Source of the DNA: Cristatella mucedo
Taxonomy: Eukaryota; Bryozoa; Phylactolaemata; Cristatellidae
Length of the DNA: 64,000 nt
Assembly: GCA_009760855.2 (NCBI GenBank)
Contig: WPIO01000011.1
Coordinates: forward strand, 3,132,001 to 3,196,000
Reading direction: 5' to 3'
Shown here: piece by piece, positions 19,645-31,568 of the stretch
Layout: every line of letters starts with the position of its first letter
Numbering within the stretch: the stretch's first letter is position 1
Program-made: the position numbers and the translations under genes
Notes under the pieces: model-generated
Seen by the model: only the letters and a program-made list of their open reading frames with translations
Told to the model about the DNA's origin: nothing
Database searches by the model: none

Positions 19645-19752
19645 TGAGAGGATGATGATGAGGCGACGCGACGAGGAATGAATGAAGGAATGATGATGAG
19701 GCGACGCGACGAGGAATGAATGAAGACGAGGAATGAATGAGGCGACGCGACA
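19645..19752. repeat. Tandem repeat of about 38-41 bp, three units
   Basis: AGGCGACGCGACGAGGAATG recurs at 19661 and 19699, and the first part again at 19740, with ATGATGATG spacers. Confidence 0.8.
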
Positions 19753-21165
19753 CACGTAGGCTGAGCGAGAAGGAGGCGGCGGCAGCGGCTCTACTTCCGA
19801 TCCGTTCCGCGTCGCCCGGGCGACTGATCACCGGCATCGCGGCACCTAGGCGCGCGCGTCACCAGGTCACTTTGTGGCCAGGCGCGCGCACCTTCGACTG
19901 TTTCGGATTGCCCCCGAAGCGAAGGCTGTCGGTCGGAGGGTGAATTGGAGAGTCCCTACAGCGAGGGCGGGTGGGCGGGTGGGTGGGCGGGCGGAGACTA
20001 CATCTGCAAAGCGCTTGGGCTGCGCGGCGCTTCGCGGGCTCCCCGACCCCTTCGACATGAAGCCACGGGCTCGCGTGTCGTCGTGGAAGCCCCGTGACGA
20101 CACGCGAGCGCGCGGCATCCGAGCTGCTCCGAGCGGTGCCAGCGTAGGAGCAGTGCGGAGCCGCGGTCCCTACGTAAAGTCCGCGCATGTAAAGTGCTCT
20201 GAGCGAGATGTGGCACTCTTGAGGCGCGATGTAACTGCTACATTATCATTACCAATAATGCCTCAATATATACCGACAATATCACCTGCTTGAATTGAAG
20301 GTGGAACGATTGTCCACGTAGGCCTCTTGGTGCTGGGAACTCTCGCGGCCATGCTGGATTTGCTGACAAGGGTGACAAGTGATCCCGCGTTCGATTGCTG
20401 GGTGCGCCAAGTCGCGAGATTGCTGCTTTCAAGTGCGCGACCGCCGCACATCGATGCCACTGCGTGCAGTCTCGAGCCAACCCCCTCGCGGCTTCAGAGA
20501 GCTCGCGAACCACGCGGAGTCTTCAACGAACGCGCGTCTGCTTCGAGCCACCTTTGCGTTTTAGCGTTAGCCGTGAATGGTGGCTGTGCGCGTCGGTTTC
20601 TCAACCTGCAGCGATTACCTAATTCCCACGCGAGGCACAGGGTCACGTGCGGGTTTGGGAAGACTCTCGGAAAAACTCTGCCTAGGCTTTCTTTCGCATT
20701 CCTTCGTGCAGACAGCAGAGGTCCGCCAATTGAGAAGCGAAATAAGGGCCCTAGCAATGCGGCATCGCTTGCCGTAAAGGCTCTTTGCTATTTCGTCGGA
20801 CGAACGGCGTCTTTTGAGGGCAGGCAAGGAGCGACGCAGCTGCGCTGCCGGCGATCACGTAGGCACTGAGCGAACAATGTATCATCCTGCAAAGAACCAT
20901 TACGGCTGCACCCGCTGTCACTGACGTGGGTTGAGGCGAGTCCGTTCGGGCAGTCCCAACATGCCGGCGTGCAGGTGCAGCTTCCAGGGAGACGCGTACG
21001 TAAAGCTAAGCACTCCGCGCACCTGGCCAGTGTTGACTTTCGCGCCCCTCAGCCGAACGATGCTCGCGATGCTGAAAGACGTGGAGCCGCTGCAAAATGT
21101 CTTCCGACGGCTGGTCGTGTTTCAATAAGACTGGCAGGCGAGGCTCTATATGAATCTACACAACA

Positions 21166-21272
21166 ACAATAATAATAATAACAATAATTATCATTATTAT
21201 TACCATTAGACTATATTTTAAGAGCACCCTCGGATAACTTCATCTCCTTCTAGGCACTTTAAGTTTGCTTAG
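21166..21272 (-). mobile_element. LINE-A 3' end fragment
   Basis: A long imperfect (AAT)n stretch, then AGAGCACCCTCGGATAACTT and TTCTAGGCACTTTAAGTTTG, the reverse complement of the LINE-A 3' end. Confidence 0.7.
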
Positions 21273-21778
21273 TTTGACGCTCCGACAGTACACAAGTCTC
21301 CGAAACACCGAGGGGGCTTCAAAAATCGTGTATTTGGGCTCGCAGCGCGACAGCTCGCAGCCGTTTGCACCTAAGCCCGCGTTTCCCACTCGGGCCAGTA
21401 CGCTATAGCCTACTTCATAGCCAACTCCGCAGTCAAAGAAGTGAAATCGATTTTTACGATCGCCTTCATCAGACGCGGCGTCATTCGGTGACTGCAAAAA
21501 CTGCTCGGCGGTGGCCAAACAAACTGATGTTGCCGTGCCATACTAGCTAAGAAGCGAGTTCGCCGGCAAGCATCAATTCTCTCCAACTCAAAGCCTGCCG
21601 ATTTGCTCAATTATGTTTAATAATTAGTCGCTGCCAGGGCTTCACGATGCCGCACCCACTAGGTCTATAACGAAGATCAGTTTCTACACGAGGACTAACT
21701 TAGAAATAGCTACCGTCTTGTTTGTAAAAACTGCCTGACACTGGTTGAAGTAAGTTCTTTATCATAAAGCCAAACGCA

Positions 21779-21880
21779 AACAATAATAATGATACATTTG
21801 TATAGCGCCCTCAGAGAACTGAATCCATCTCTATGCACTTCTCTATCCCTCTCTCTATCTCTCTCTCTCTCTCTATGCAC
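21779..21880 (-). mobile_element. LINE-A/SINE-A tail with short (CT)n
   Basis: AACAATAATAATGATACATT, then GTATAGCGCCCTCAGAGAAC, the shared 3' end in reverse. It runs into a short (CT)n tract at about 21838-21875. It is too short to assign to LINE-A or SINE-A. Confidence 0.6.
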
Positions 21881-22387
21881 GATGCTGCATGGGAAAAACT
21901 ATAAAAGTCTTGTTAGTAACAAACTTCTCAGAGTGACTGAAATTGTCAGTAGCTGGCTAAAGAGCTGAGGCCGAGAAGCTGACACCGTTTTATTCTTATA
22001 CTGAAAAATCATTTAAATTAATATATAACTTAAAAACATTTGTATTTTTACATGTTTTTTATCATTTTAATGCCATATGCTCAAGGGCTCTGGTAGAGCC
22101 GTAAAACAGAAAAGGGTCATCAAACTTTCCTCATATTGTAAGGAAGGGCTACAGGCTTTCTTGATCAATCTATACTGAACGCTTCAGTCGATGCCGGACT
22201 CAAAATGACCCCTCATTAAAAAGCGCGTCTTGATGAGGGGCAATTTTCAACGACTAAGCTTAAAATATTCAGTTCAGACTGGAAAATATGGAAAACCTAA
22301 AGTGCGCGTGAAAAAGGGCTAAAACTTCTATTCTCGCTCTGGAAACTTCGTCTGGAAACAGCGGAGGGACCTTTATATAATTATACA
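21881..22387. other. No feature recognised
   Basis: AT-rich sequence without recognisable repeats or open frames of note. Confidence 0.3.
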
Positions 22388-22526
22388 TAATTCATTTGTA
22401 TAGCGCCACAAAAGAACTGTATCTATATTTAGGCGCTTCACGTATGCCTCGCGGCTCGAGCCCACGATCTCAGCCAGACCTCAGTCGGGGCGAGCACCTT
22501 GACCACTGGACCAAACCAGCTCGGCC
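22388..22526 (-). mobile_element. SINE-A copy
   Basis: A complete-looking reverse copy. The tail (CATTTGTATAGCGCCACAAA, GGCGCTTCACGTATGCC) comes first, then the B box as GGCTCGAGCCC, then the A-box region as CACCTTGACCACTGGACC, ending at CCAAACCAGCTCGGCC. It gives the fullest 5' end of the family. Confidence 0.8.
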
Positions 22527-22640
22527 CTCTTTAGGCCTTTTCCGCAAACGCCGGAAATCACGAGGGCTCTACGAATTTGCTGTTGGTCCAGACTCAATTA
22601 AACAGAGCTGGGCATATTCACATAGCCTCTGGCTTGCTCG

Positions 22641-23230
22641 AGTAATGTAATGCATCTCCGTCTATAACTCCGAAAAGACTAAGTGACTGTGACGCATGAG
22701 AGCTTTCGATTGCTCTCTGAAAGTCTAATAGTCTTGCGTACGCATGCGCTACTCATGCGGTAACCAGCAGACTTCATCTACGCAACTAAGAGGAAGTACG
22801 ATGCATAAGTCGGGATGGCGGTTGAGGTAGTGAGTAGCAAAGACGTAGCAGCTCAGAGTGGCTGGAAAGGATGTGCCATAGTCGGCAGCTGGAGAGTAGT
22901 TATCTTTGCGTAAGAACTATGGACGTGAGTTTCACAATCTAGGACCTGCCGAGCAAAAGCTTCCATCGCCAACCGTCTTTAAGCGTAGGAAAGGAACAGA
23001 TATTTTAAGGTCTATGGAGAACCTGAGGGCACGAGGAGACTGAAAATAGTACGGCAGCTCAGGGAGGTATACTGAAACTAAGCTACTGCACGCCTTTTAG
23101 GTCAGCGTAAGAACTTTACTCTGTATCCGTTGATCACCCGGAAGCAGTTCGTTCACAAAAGGAGCCAGACGAACGGATGAACCACTGGAATTGGTTGATT
23201 AGCCATGTAGCCATATTTATCACCAGCTGT
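22641..23230 (-). mobile_element. LINE-B copy
   Basis: Reverse copy starting at the 3' tail TAATGTAATGCATCTCCGTC and extending through the C-terminal coding region (the reverse of TCTAGGACCTGC and GGTCAGCGTAAGAACTTTAC). It is highly mutated with no intact frame, and 5'-truncated near 23230. Confidence 0.78.
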
Positions 23231-23244
23231 AGTGAGCTAATGGC

Positions 23245-24345
23245 ATTTTTTCGTAACGGATGACACTCAGGTGTACCTTTGCTTCGATCCCTTCCAGCCT
23301 TCGAGCACCTTGAATTCTTTTAACTCACTTCCTGCATGTTTGATGACATCCGCACATGGATGGCAGCAAATTTTCTAAAACTAAACGATGATAAAACTAA
23401 CTTACTAGTTATGGGCAGACCCAGTGTGATTCAGAAATTAGAAAGGCTGACGCTCAAAATCGGCTCTGCTAGCATATCTCCTGTTGAATCAGCTCGAAAT
23501 CTAGGTGTCATGTTCCAAAATGACCTCTCGTTAGACGACCACATCAGCTCCACAATCAAGTCTGCCTACTTTCAGCTACATAACATTGCTCACATTCGGG
23601 CTTGTTTAGATAAGGATACTACGTCTAAGTTGGTACAAGCATTTGTGACATCCCGTCTTGACTTCTGTAACTCACTGCTTGTTGGCCTACCGGCATGTGC
23701 AATCAGGCGATTACAGCTGGTGCAAAACTCTGCAGCTAGGCTTGTCTGTCGTGAGCGTTGAAGTTGCCGCATCACACCACTTCTCGCCGATCTGCACTGG
23801 CTACCAGTCAAGCAACGGATCGTCTTCAAGGTTTTGTCGCTCACTTTTAGGTCACTTCATTCTTTGGCTCCAGCCTATCTCTCAGATATACTCCCCCAAG
23901 GCTAATAATCGTACCACCCGATTTTCGGAATCCAACAGCTTACCAATACCTCGTACAAGCCTCAAATCCTTTGGAGACCGTGCATTTAGTTCGTATACTC
24001 CCAAAGCCTGGAACTCACTCCCGACTTGCGTCACAACATCCCCTGATTTGACCACATTTAAAAAGAACTTAAAAACACACCGTTATAGGACAGCATTTAG
24101 TGGATCCCTGTGAATCGTCCTTCATGTGCTTATGCGTGCTGACACTGTGCATGCTGCCACTAACCACACTTGCTTGTTGACCCTGTGCATGTCACCCCTA
24201 ACCATATTATTTATGCTCTTAACCAAGTATGATATTACTCACCGTTCAATCGCGTTTCCCTGTGCAGCAAATGTAAAGCGCCTAGAAAGAGATTGAGTTC
24301 TCTGAGGGCGCTTTATCAAGTGCATTAACATTATTATTATTATTC
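23245..24345 (+). mobile_element. LINE-A copy with complete 3' end
   Basis: Starts at the YADD region (ACGGATGACACTCAGGTGTA) and keeps a 141-codon frame at 23336-23761 (FLKLNDDKTNLLVMGRPSV ... ARLVCRER). A TGA follows where other copies read His, then a small deletion near 23898 shifts the frame. The coding end GSL-stop lies at about 24105-24113. The 3' end AAGCGCCTAGAAAGAGATTG and (ATT)n reach about 24345. Confidence 0.88.
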
Positions 24346-24619
24346 TTATCATTAAGTCCAGCCAAAATGAAATTCCAATAATCCAGCCTTGGCAATACCA
24401 GGAAGCTAGTTAATTTTGTACCAGCCACCGTGGCAGAGAATCCGTAATCTTGTTGCGGGTTTGAGTCCTGCAGCAGGCAATTTTTTACTGTCAACTGCAT
24501 GCCAGCGAAAGCCATTAAAATTGCTTAGGTGATTCGTAAATGGGGCCGTTGAATGAGCAACTGCAAAATTTGCCTCTGCTTCCTTTGCGGTGACAAGGCG
24601 TTCGATATTCGTAACCCTG

Positions 24620-24745
24620 GTCATGGAATTCGAGTCCCGAGAAGACAAATCTGTGTTGGCTACTGCAAGTGAAGCAGTGTAGTGAGTGTGAACGCTATTC
24701 TGCCGCTTAACCACCTAGTGCACTACCGATTGAGCTATAGGTCCA
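24620..24745 (-). mobile_element. tRNA-like element (candidate third SINE)
   Basis: On the minus strand, GGACCTATAGCTCAATCGG resembles a tRNA acceptor/D-arm with an A box, and GGGACTCGAATTCC about 105 bases later resembles a B box. The spacing is longer than in a functional tRNA and no cloverleaf is apparent. A similar head (AGCTCTATCGGTGGAGC in reverse) occurs at about 43427-43460. Confidence 0.4.
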
Positions 24746-24954
24746 ACTATATTAGGGTCAATGGCAAAACGATCAAGGAGTTGGATCGCGTTGTCGACCG
24801 ACAGTATTGAATTTGCCAATTCCGTTGGCTTCGCGTGATGAGCGGAAATGATAGCCTGGCCGCCCCTTACCAAGTTCGCGAGAGGAAGCTCCTTATAGAT
24901 CAAGCAGACGACAAAGCTCAAGTAGCATCCGAGTAGTATCGTATAGTATCCGAG

Positions 24955-25000
24955 CCCCCGCCCTCCCTCCCCCTCCCCCCCGCCGCCCCGCCACCTCTGC
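24955..25000. repeat. C-rich pyrimidine tract
   Basis: CCCCCGCCCTCCCTCCCCCT-type run followed by CCGCC repeats; low complexity. Confidence 0.7.
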
Positions 25001-26310
25001 TAGAGCGAAGATGCAGATTAGCGTCATCTGCTAGGCCGGCGGTCGGCAATCGGGCCGTCAATCAGCAAAATTACCACAACGAGTAGCATTACGAATCGTT
25101 ATCCCGGTGCCGGGCGGTAAGCGTGTTGACCGACGGCCCACGAAGGAATGCCTCGACTCTCACAGTTCTGTGAATACGGCAACGGCGCCGCGCGCGGCTG
25201 TCTCGCATCGCTGCCTTCTTTTCCCGGAACGCTTTCGCGACCCTGTACATCCAGGCACCCGCAGGAGACCACCGGTCGACTTCTGCTGGCAAACAAAATT
25301 CACTCCGTTCGGGGTTTATACAGCGATTCTGCATTTTTCACTTTGATCGACAGCCCTCGAACGTCTGGCCTTCAGCGAAAGCAAGGGCCAGCGAATGACT
25401 TTAAGTGCAACCGGCAGCCTCGTTTCTAGGAAGTGTGAGTAGGCGAGCTAGTTCCGGTCCAGCGGCTGCCATTCTACGCTCACCGCGCGCCGGCTTATAT
25501 TAGAAAGGGCTGTGCGTGCACGCCTTTTCAAAGCTGATACGCACACAGATACGGTAGCCCGCTACGACTTTCGGCGGGTGTAAAACTATATGGAGCGATT
25601 GTGAGCTTCGCGGGCATGGGATGGAAAAGTGGGACCGCTGTGATAGGCATGCGAGCCGAGAGTGTCTTGGCGCAGCTGTGAGCCGACACCATACTAGCGT
25701 TTGAGTTGAAAATGCTCCCGCAGATGGGCAGGTGAGCTAGAGTCGCACAAGCTTGTCGGCTTATGCGCTAGCGAAAGCTTACAGCGGTGAAAATGCGGCA
25801 ATGAGATTAACGTGGTTGCATTTGTACGGCCACGAGTGAATGCGTACGCAAGCGAAGTTGCTTCTGGCAGTATGCCTTGCTAAGACATCTGCGTGAGCGT
25901 GAGCTGATCATACTGAATTCGGTTAGTATCAAATACCATCGAAAAGTTTGGATTGGAATCAATATCAGGTGCACGTGCCATCGTCAGTTTACGACCAATG
26001 TGACACTCTCCAGCAGCCAGCAGCCTGAATTCTCGACTCCTACTCGACTTGAGTAGATCGATTGGTGAGCCACTTGCATTCACGCACAAGACAGCTTTTC
26101 AAACTTGGGTCACTAAGTCATACATCTTACACCGATGCAAAAACTAAAAACCATGTGTCACACGCGGCCAAAAACGGAGTTCTGTCTAACCTGAGCTATT
26201 CACTTGTAGGAAATATTTTTGGCGCCAAACCATAGTGCTTATTCCACGCCACCTCTGCAGTTGCTTATCGAGCGAAATTAAGACATAATTTCGTCGTTGG
26301 TGTTTCGTCG
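25001..26310. other. No feature recognised
   Basis: Moderate-GC sequence with short overlapping open frames on both strands near 25100-25430 that carry no recognisable motifs. Confidence 0.3.
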
Positions 26311-26366
26311 TCGGGGGGGGGGAGGAGGGGCCATAGGAATAAAGGGCGGCTGCCCAGGTCAGTGCC

Positions 26367-26410
26367 CCGCTGTAGGCAGGAGTAGGCAGTAGCCCTCCTG
26401 CCTACAGCGG
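26367..26410. repeat. Perfect 15-bp inverted repeat (hairpin)
   Basis: The left arm CCGCTGTAGGCAGGA (26367-26381) and right arm TCCTGCCTACAGCGG (26396-26410) are exact reverse complements around a 14-base loop. It is not part of any repeat family recognised in this window. Confidence 0.85.
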
Positions 26411-26567
26411 CTCGGCCACTGCTCCCAGGCATCACGCTGACTCAAATTCCGCTTGTACTTAGGATAGTCATAAAAAACCGACCGTGCACTTGTGCTACCA
26501 ACTATAATGGCCATGGTAAGTCACTAACCATCCTTGCGATAATATCTAAGAGAGGGGTGTACGAGTC

Positions 26568-26571
<4 letters not shown>

Positions 26572-26612
<41 letters not shown>

Positions 26613-26705
26613 GCGTGTGTGCGCGTGTGTGTGTGCGTGTGTGTGTGCGTGTGCGCGTGCGTGTGTGCGAGTGCGTGCGTGCGTGAGTGCGTATGTTAGT
26701 GCGTT
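26572..26705. repeat. (GT)n microsatellite, degenerate 3' half
   Basis: Pure GT to about 26606, then GT/GC-interrupted repeats. Open frames reading alternating Cys-Val or Thr-His are artefacts of the repeat. Confidence 0.95.
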
Positions 26706-28344
26706 ATCTGATACTCTGCAATGCCACAAACACAAAGTTGGTTCCGTTCCTTTGACAAAGTTGATAAACTCGCGGAGAGCGTTCAATTGCAATTTCGAAA
26801 AATTGATAGCCTTTCGGTAAGTAGTCAGTAGTATCCAACTGCCTTCAGCATCTCGTTTGACCAACAATGAAAAAAGAGCGAGAAATGTGGCTGAGATCGG
26901 AGAACAAATAAGGAAAGAAATAGCAAAGAACTAGAAGCAGCTAGAGACCGTTGGAATGGAAGAGCCTGGTCGACAACAAAGGAAACTACAACATCTGAAT
27001 GCAGAAGAAAGGTGAAGAAGATGGCCTCGAAAGGAGTTGTGAATGAGTTCCACAATAAGTGACACATAAAACTCAAGCATCCGCTTGCCCAATTATAATC
27101 AAGACAGCTAGCGTTTTTTTGACGTGCGTAGTCAGCCTGAAACACCTCGTCCATGATCACAATATTCGATGCCAGATAAGGTAAAAGTTACTGTTTACAG
27201 AAGACTAGCCATTCTGCTTTCGTTTCTCTCTCACAAATCGTCCCCATTCTCACCTCAAGACACCAAGAGATCCCATCGAAGCCAAGCATACAAGCTTTTC
27301 TTTTTTCACACGCCTAGTTCAATCAGAAATGGTGGAGTAGCCACAATTTCCGCACATTCTTCCCTCAATTTCAAACCGTCCGCAGTTCGCTTGAAGAGAT
27401 CTTTTGATGTTTTCTGGATTTTCTTAGTCCCTCTGATAGCAAGTTTCCAATCATTGAAGTGCTAGATCGCCCCCCCGTACAACATCGTCATTAATTTAAG
27501 ATTTTACTGACCCCATTTTCACTATGTGTGCAAGAAGTCGTCCATTCCTCGTTCTGGGCAATTTTAACATTCATTTCGATGACTTAACTCACGCTTTAAG
27601 AGCCGAATTTCGTGCACTGGCTGACTCATTGTCTCTTGTGCATACCTGACATGACCTCGTTCACAAAGGACACATACTCGATCTAAAATATTCTCTCACG
27701 ATTGCACGCTATTGTCTCCTTTTATCACCACATTCTGCACTTCTGACCGTAAGCAGAAATAATTCAATATGCAGTTTGTGTCCTCCTTAGCATCTAGAAT
27801 CATCTGTGAATCGCAAAACTTTGGAGCCCCCGACATTGATGCTGTCCGCCCGAAAATATATTCGCCGTCTCTTCTGCTAAATCCTCTTGCCGCCCTACCC
27901 TCACTGGTAGATTGCTGCAACGCCACACTAGCCACAGTTTTCGACGAGTTTGAACCTGTGACTAAGCACATTTTGTGCCCTCATCCAGATGGCCTACGGT
28001 TTACTGCAGACATTAAACTAGCTAAGTCTACTAAGCGCAAGCTCGAGAAAGCGTACAGAAGATCAGGACTGACAGTCCATCGAGACGCATAAGAGGACTA
28101 CCATGGATCATATCAATTGATCCTAGCAAAGTTCAAGTCTAGCTTCAACAGAAACCTTGTCAAATAGCAGATGCACATTCAAAAAATAGTGACCGTCTAC
28201 TATTCGTCTTTCTAGACGCTCTCAGGCTGACTTCTTACCAAGTGACCCTTGGGGTCATGTTACGGATCGCTTCTTCAGCTTCTTTGTCAGCAAGATAGAC
28301 AAGATCGGAGAGCCCAACCCCGAGGCAATAGCATCGTCACTGGA

Positions 28345-28347
<3 letters not shown>

Positions 28348-28432
<85 letters not shown>
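28348..28432. repeat. (TC)n microsatellite inside LINE-A
   Basis: About 42 TC units within the linker between the endonuclease and reverse-transcriptase parts of the LINE-A copy. Confidence 0.97.
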
Positions 28433-28435
<3 letters not shown>

Positions 28436-28940
28436 GTAGCATCCCCACTAGACTCGGCTCCCTCAATTCTTTGCAATACCTCAATATCTGCGTTTAAGCC
28501 AGCTACGACTGAACTCATCCTGAAATTTGCTTCTCAATCAAAGCGTACTGGTAGCCCGCTAGATTCTATTCTCACTGTCCTACTTGTGCGCTGCAAAGAT
28601 CTACTGACTAACATTTTGAACACGTTCCTGGCCTTAGGTCCTGTCGCTGCACTTTTTTTTAAAAGGCTGCTTTTAGGCCACTGATTAAGAATGCAAGACT
28701 AGATCAAGAGAGCTTGAGCAACTTTCGCCGAGTTTTCCTACAGCCGTTTTTATTAAAGACGCTGGAACTAGTTGGGGCATGCCTGCTAAACTCTTACAAT
28801 GAAACTTAAAACCTGGCAGAAATTTTCAGTCTGGTTTTAGAGCTAATCACTCCACAGAGTCAGCACTAATTGTAGTGCATATCTACCTTTTTATGAGTGC
28901 TGACTTGGTTAAAGAAGCTCTGCTTGTTTTGCTTGAAGTA

Positions 28941-29066
28941 CGCTAGACTGGCCCAGTGTTTACAGTGCTCGTCTTTAATGATCGAGGTCAAAGTGATAAC
29001 ATCTGATGACATAGGTTGTGGGCTCGAACCCCGTTTGATTTGATAAGCGCCTGAAGAGAGAATAAC
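28941..29066 (+). mobile_element. SINE-A copy (first of a pair) inside LINE-A
   Basis: GACTGGCCCAGTGTTTACAG is the A-box region and GTGGGCTCGAACCCC the B box. The tail AAGCGCCTGAAGAGAGAATA is cut off where the second SINE-A starts. Confidence 0.75.
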
Positions 29067-29209
29067 GCACTGGTTGGCCCAGTGGCAAGGTGCTAGCCCT
29101 GAACCAATGTCCAAGTGAATGCATTTTATGACCGAGATTGTGCTTCTACCATATGGGAAGCGCCTACATATATATTAGCTTCTCGAAGGGCGCTATAAAA
29201 GTAAATTAT
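29067..29209 (+). mobile_element. SINE-A copy (second of a pair) inside LINE-A
   Basis: TTGGCCCAGTGGCAAGGTGC head, a weak B box (ATTGTGCTTCTACC), then the tail GGAAGCGCCTACATATATAT and GAAGGGCGCTATAAAAGTAA. LINE-A reading resumes at GGTCTTTCGGCAGCG at about 29224. Confidence 0.72.
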
Positions 29210-30600
29210 ATTTTTTTAAGCATTGGTCTTTCGGCAGCGTTTGATATTATCGATCTCAGTCCTTCTCGAGCGTCTCTCGACTCGCCTGGGCATCTAGCAC
29301 TGCGCTGCAGTGGCTTTTAGGTCTTGTCTCAGTAGGAGACTCTAGAGGTTTGATGTCAGCAGTCAACAATCATCTGAGGAACTACTAAATTACGGGTATC
29401 CCAGGACTCTGTGTTTGGTCTGCTTATCATCTTTATGTATACTCTTCCTCTCTTGCCGATGTAAACATCATGTATAATCTAGGCTTTCAAATGTATGCCG
29501 ATTACACACAGCTGCACTTATGCTTTGATCCCCAGCCTCCAGTAGGCCAAACTCTCTCTACTCTCTTGCTGGCATATATTGCTGAAATCAGAACTTGGAT
29601 GGCAGGAAAGTTTCTCAAATTGAACTGACATAAAAACCAACTTACTAGTCACGGGCAATTTCTGTGTAATGTAGAAATTGGAAAGCTTCGTGCCCAAAAT
29701 CGGCTCTGCTGGCATACCTCCTTTATAATCTGTTCGAAATCTATGTGTCCTGATCCAAAGTGACCACTGGCTAGAGGACTACTTTAACTCCGCAGTCAAG
29801 TCTGCCTATTTTCAGCTGCACAACATTGCAAACATACGGGCCCTCTTGCACAAGGATACCAAGTCTAAGTTTGTCCATGCTTTTGTGACATTCCATCTCG
29901 ACTTCTGCAACCCACTACGTGCTGATCCACCAGTCTGAGCAAGCAGGCACTTACAGCTGGTGTAAATTCTGCTGCTAGGCTTATCTGTCGTGAACTTAGC
30001 GGTTGTAACATCACACTACTTCTCATCGATCTTCACCGGAACCCAATAAAGCAGAGTTATTGACTTCAAGGTTCTGGCTCTCAATTTTAGGTCCGTTTCT
30101 TCTCTGGCTTCAGCCTGCCGATCAGAACTACTCTCCAATTTGGCTAGGCGTCGTACCACCTGGTTTTTTTGACTGAAATTATTTAGCTATACGTCAAACC
30201 AAAATCCAATCCTTTAGAGACCGTGCCTTCAGTCTGTATGCTCCTAGAGCCTATAGCTCCCAACTGGCGTCAGGATATCCCCTGACTTGACAATATTTAA
30301 AAAGAAGTTAAAAACGCACATATTCATCCCAGTATTTGCTGGGTTCTCGTGATTCTTCCATTGTGTGGTTATGGTTGCTGACACTGTGCATGCTACCAAT
30401 AGCCATATTGCTACGCATGTTTACACTGCATTCTACTAGTAGCCATATTCCTGTGCGTGTTGACACTGAGTGAATGCTACCACTAACCGTTTAGTGATGC
30501 GAACTTTATCCATACGTAGAGTGCCTAGAAACAGATTAAGTTTTCCTATTACACAATACAAATGTATTATTCTTATTGCTACGATATACCTGTCTGTCTT

Positions 30601-31560
30601 CAGTCTCGTATATATAAGCCAACTGTCTTGGCTGGCTCTAGTACGGTCTAGTTTCCCATCGTACGCTCAAGCTCAAACTTCAAGGTAACATCACAGCTAC
30701 CATGTAAGTTACCGCCACTGTGGCAGTCTCTCAGCTTTAGCATGCTAACAGCTTGATCAAGCCATCGATCATTGCACTATTTTTTCTATATTAATATATA
30801 GACATAGATAATAATATATTCTTATAAGGTTGCAGATAAAATATGAGCCAACGAATAAGTCTTCATCTGATGTGTTGCTAATTTTGTTCTTACTCTCAAT
30901 TTGGGAACGGTTTACTCGCCCCAGAACGTACCATCTAACACGCGTTGTTCAGTGGGGCCTAAATTTCCGGTAAACGAGCCCAGCGTGAACCGGTCGGCCG
31001 CACTTGTGGCCCTAGTGACGCCTGAAAGCTGCTCGGCAGTTCCATGAGCTTAAAAAGGCATATATTCATGAACGAAAATGGATTTAAATTTGTGAGTGCG
31101 TCCACGCGTCCACGATGAGACCGGTAACGTTTTAGTCACTTTTTGTGTTCAATGCGGTCTCGTGCGACGAGGCACGTTGATGATTCGTCATTCTTGCCTA
31201 TTCGACCCGATTAACCAAGTCAAAGTACGGTCTACTTTTATGACTTGGCGAGAGTCGGCACGGTTTGTGTACCATCCATAAAGTTATCTCCCATTCATGG
31301 TTCCAGATGATGTAGCCAGCATGAATAGGCAAGTGGCCTCTTGGGAAAAAAGTCTGCCGTCTAGCCTCAGTAAGAGATCGGCAGTAAGAGATCAGCCTCA
31401 GTAAGAGATCGGCAGAGCGGCAGATGTCAACGGCCTAACGCCATCCGATGAGCCTTTAATGCACCCAGTGGTCTGATCCAAGGATTTGATCGCCATACAT
31501 TGTCCACTTTCTCTGTCCACTCTGGCAGTAGTCATGTCGGTGCTTTTCTCCGCACCCATC
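30601..31560. other. No feature recognised
   Basis: AT-rich to moderate sequence. CAGTAAGAGATCGGCAG is repeated in tandem about 31368-31415. No supported gene. Confidence 0.3.
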
Positions 31561-31568
31561 AAGGATTC

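Larger units (their letters stand above)
18779..20870. other. GC-rich block (right half)
   Basis: Continuation of the CpG-rich block across the LINE-A insertion. It contains (CCG)n at 18883-18925, a short GT/CT run at 19010-19075, an imperfect tandem repeat at 19645-19752, and G-rich GGGTGGGCGGG repeats near 19965-19995. Open frames up to 217 codons are compositionally biased and unrecognised. Confidence 0.45.
27170..30600 (+). mobile_element. Most complete LINE-A copy: endonuclease plus reverse transcriptase
   Basis: About 3.4 kb covering most of ORF2. The AP-endonuclease part has SIRNGGVATISAHSSLNF (about 27318-27370), LGNFNIH (27554-27574; the usual GDFN aspartate is Asn) and GHILDL (27668-27685), with SPH at 27725-27733 where SDH is expected. 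The linker has KLAKSTKRKLEKAYRRSG (28014-28067). The RT part has SPLDSILTVLL (28551-28583), then sequence equivalent to the NYRP and SGFRANHSTES segments (about 28715-28870), FGSVLG-like and YADYTQLHL remnants (about 29395-29520), and the C-terminal region. A (TC)n tract at 28348-28432 and two SINE-A copies at 28941-29209 interrupt it. Many stops and frameshifts. The 3' end TGCCTAGAAACAGATTAAG is at about 30520. Confidence 0.85.

Noticed and set aside
19102-19755. Minus-strand open frame of 217 codons
   Set aside because: Crosses the ATGATGATG tandem repeats and GC-rich sequence; His/Ser-rich low complexity with overlapping frames and no domain.
20327-20869. Plus-strand open frame of 180 codons
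   Set aside because: No domain recognised; open frames on both strands; GC-rich and probably a chance frame, possibly part of an unclassified repeat.
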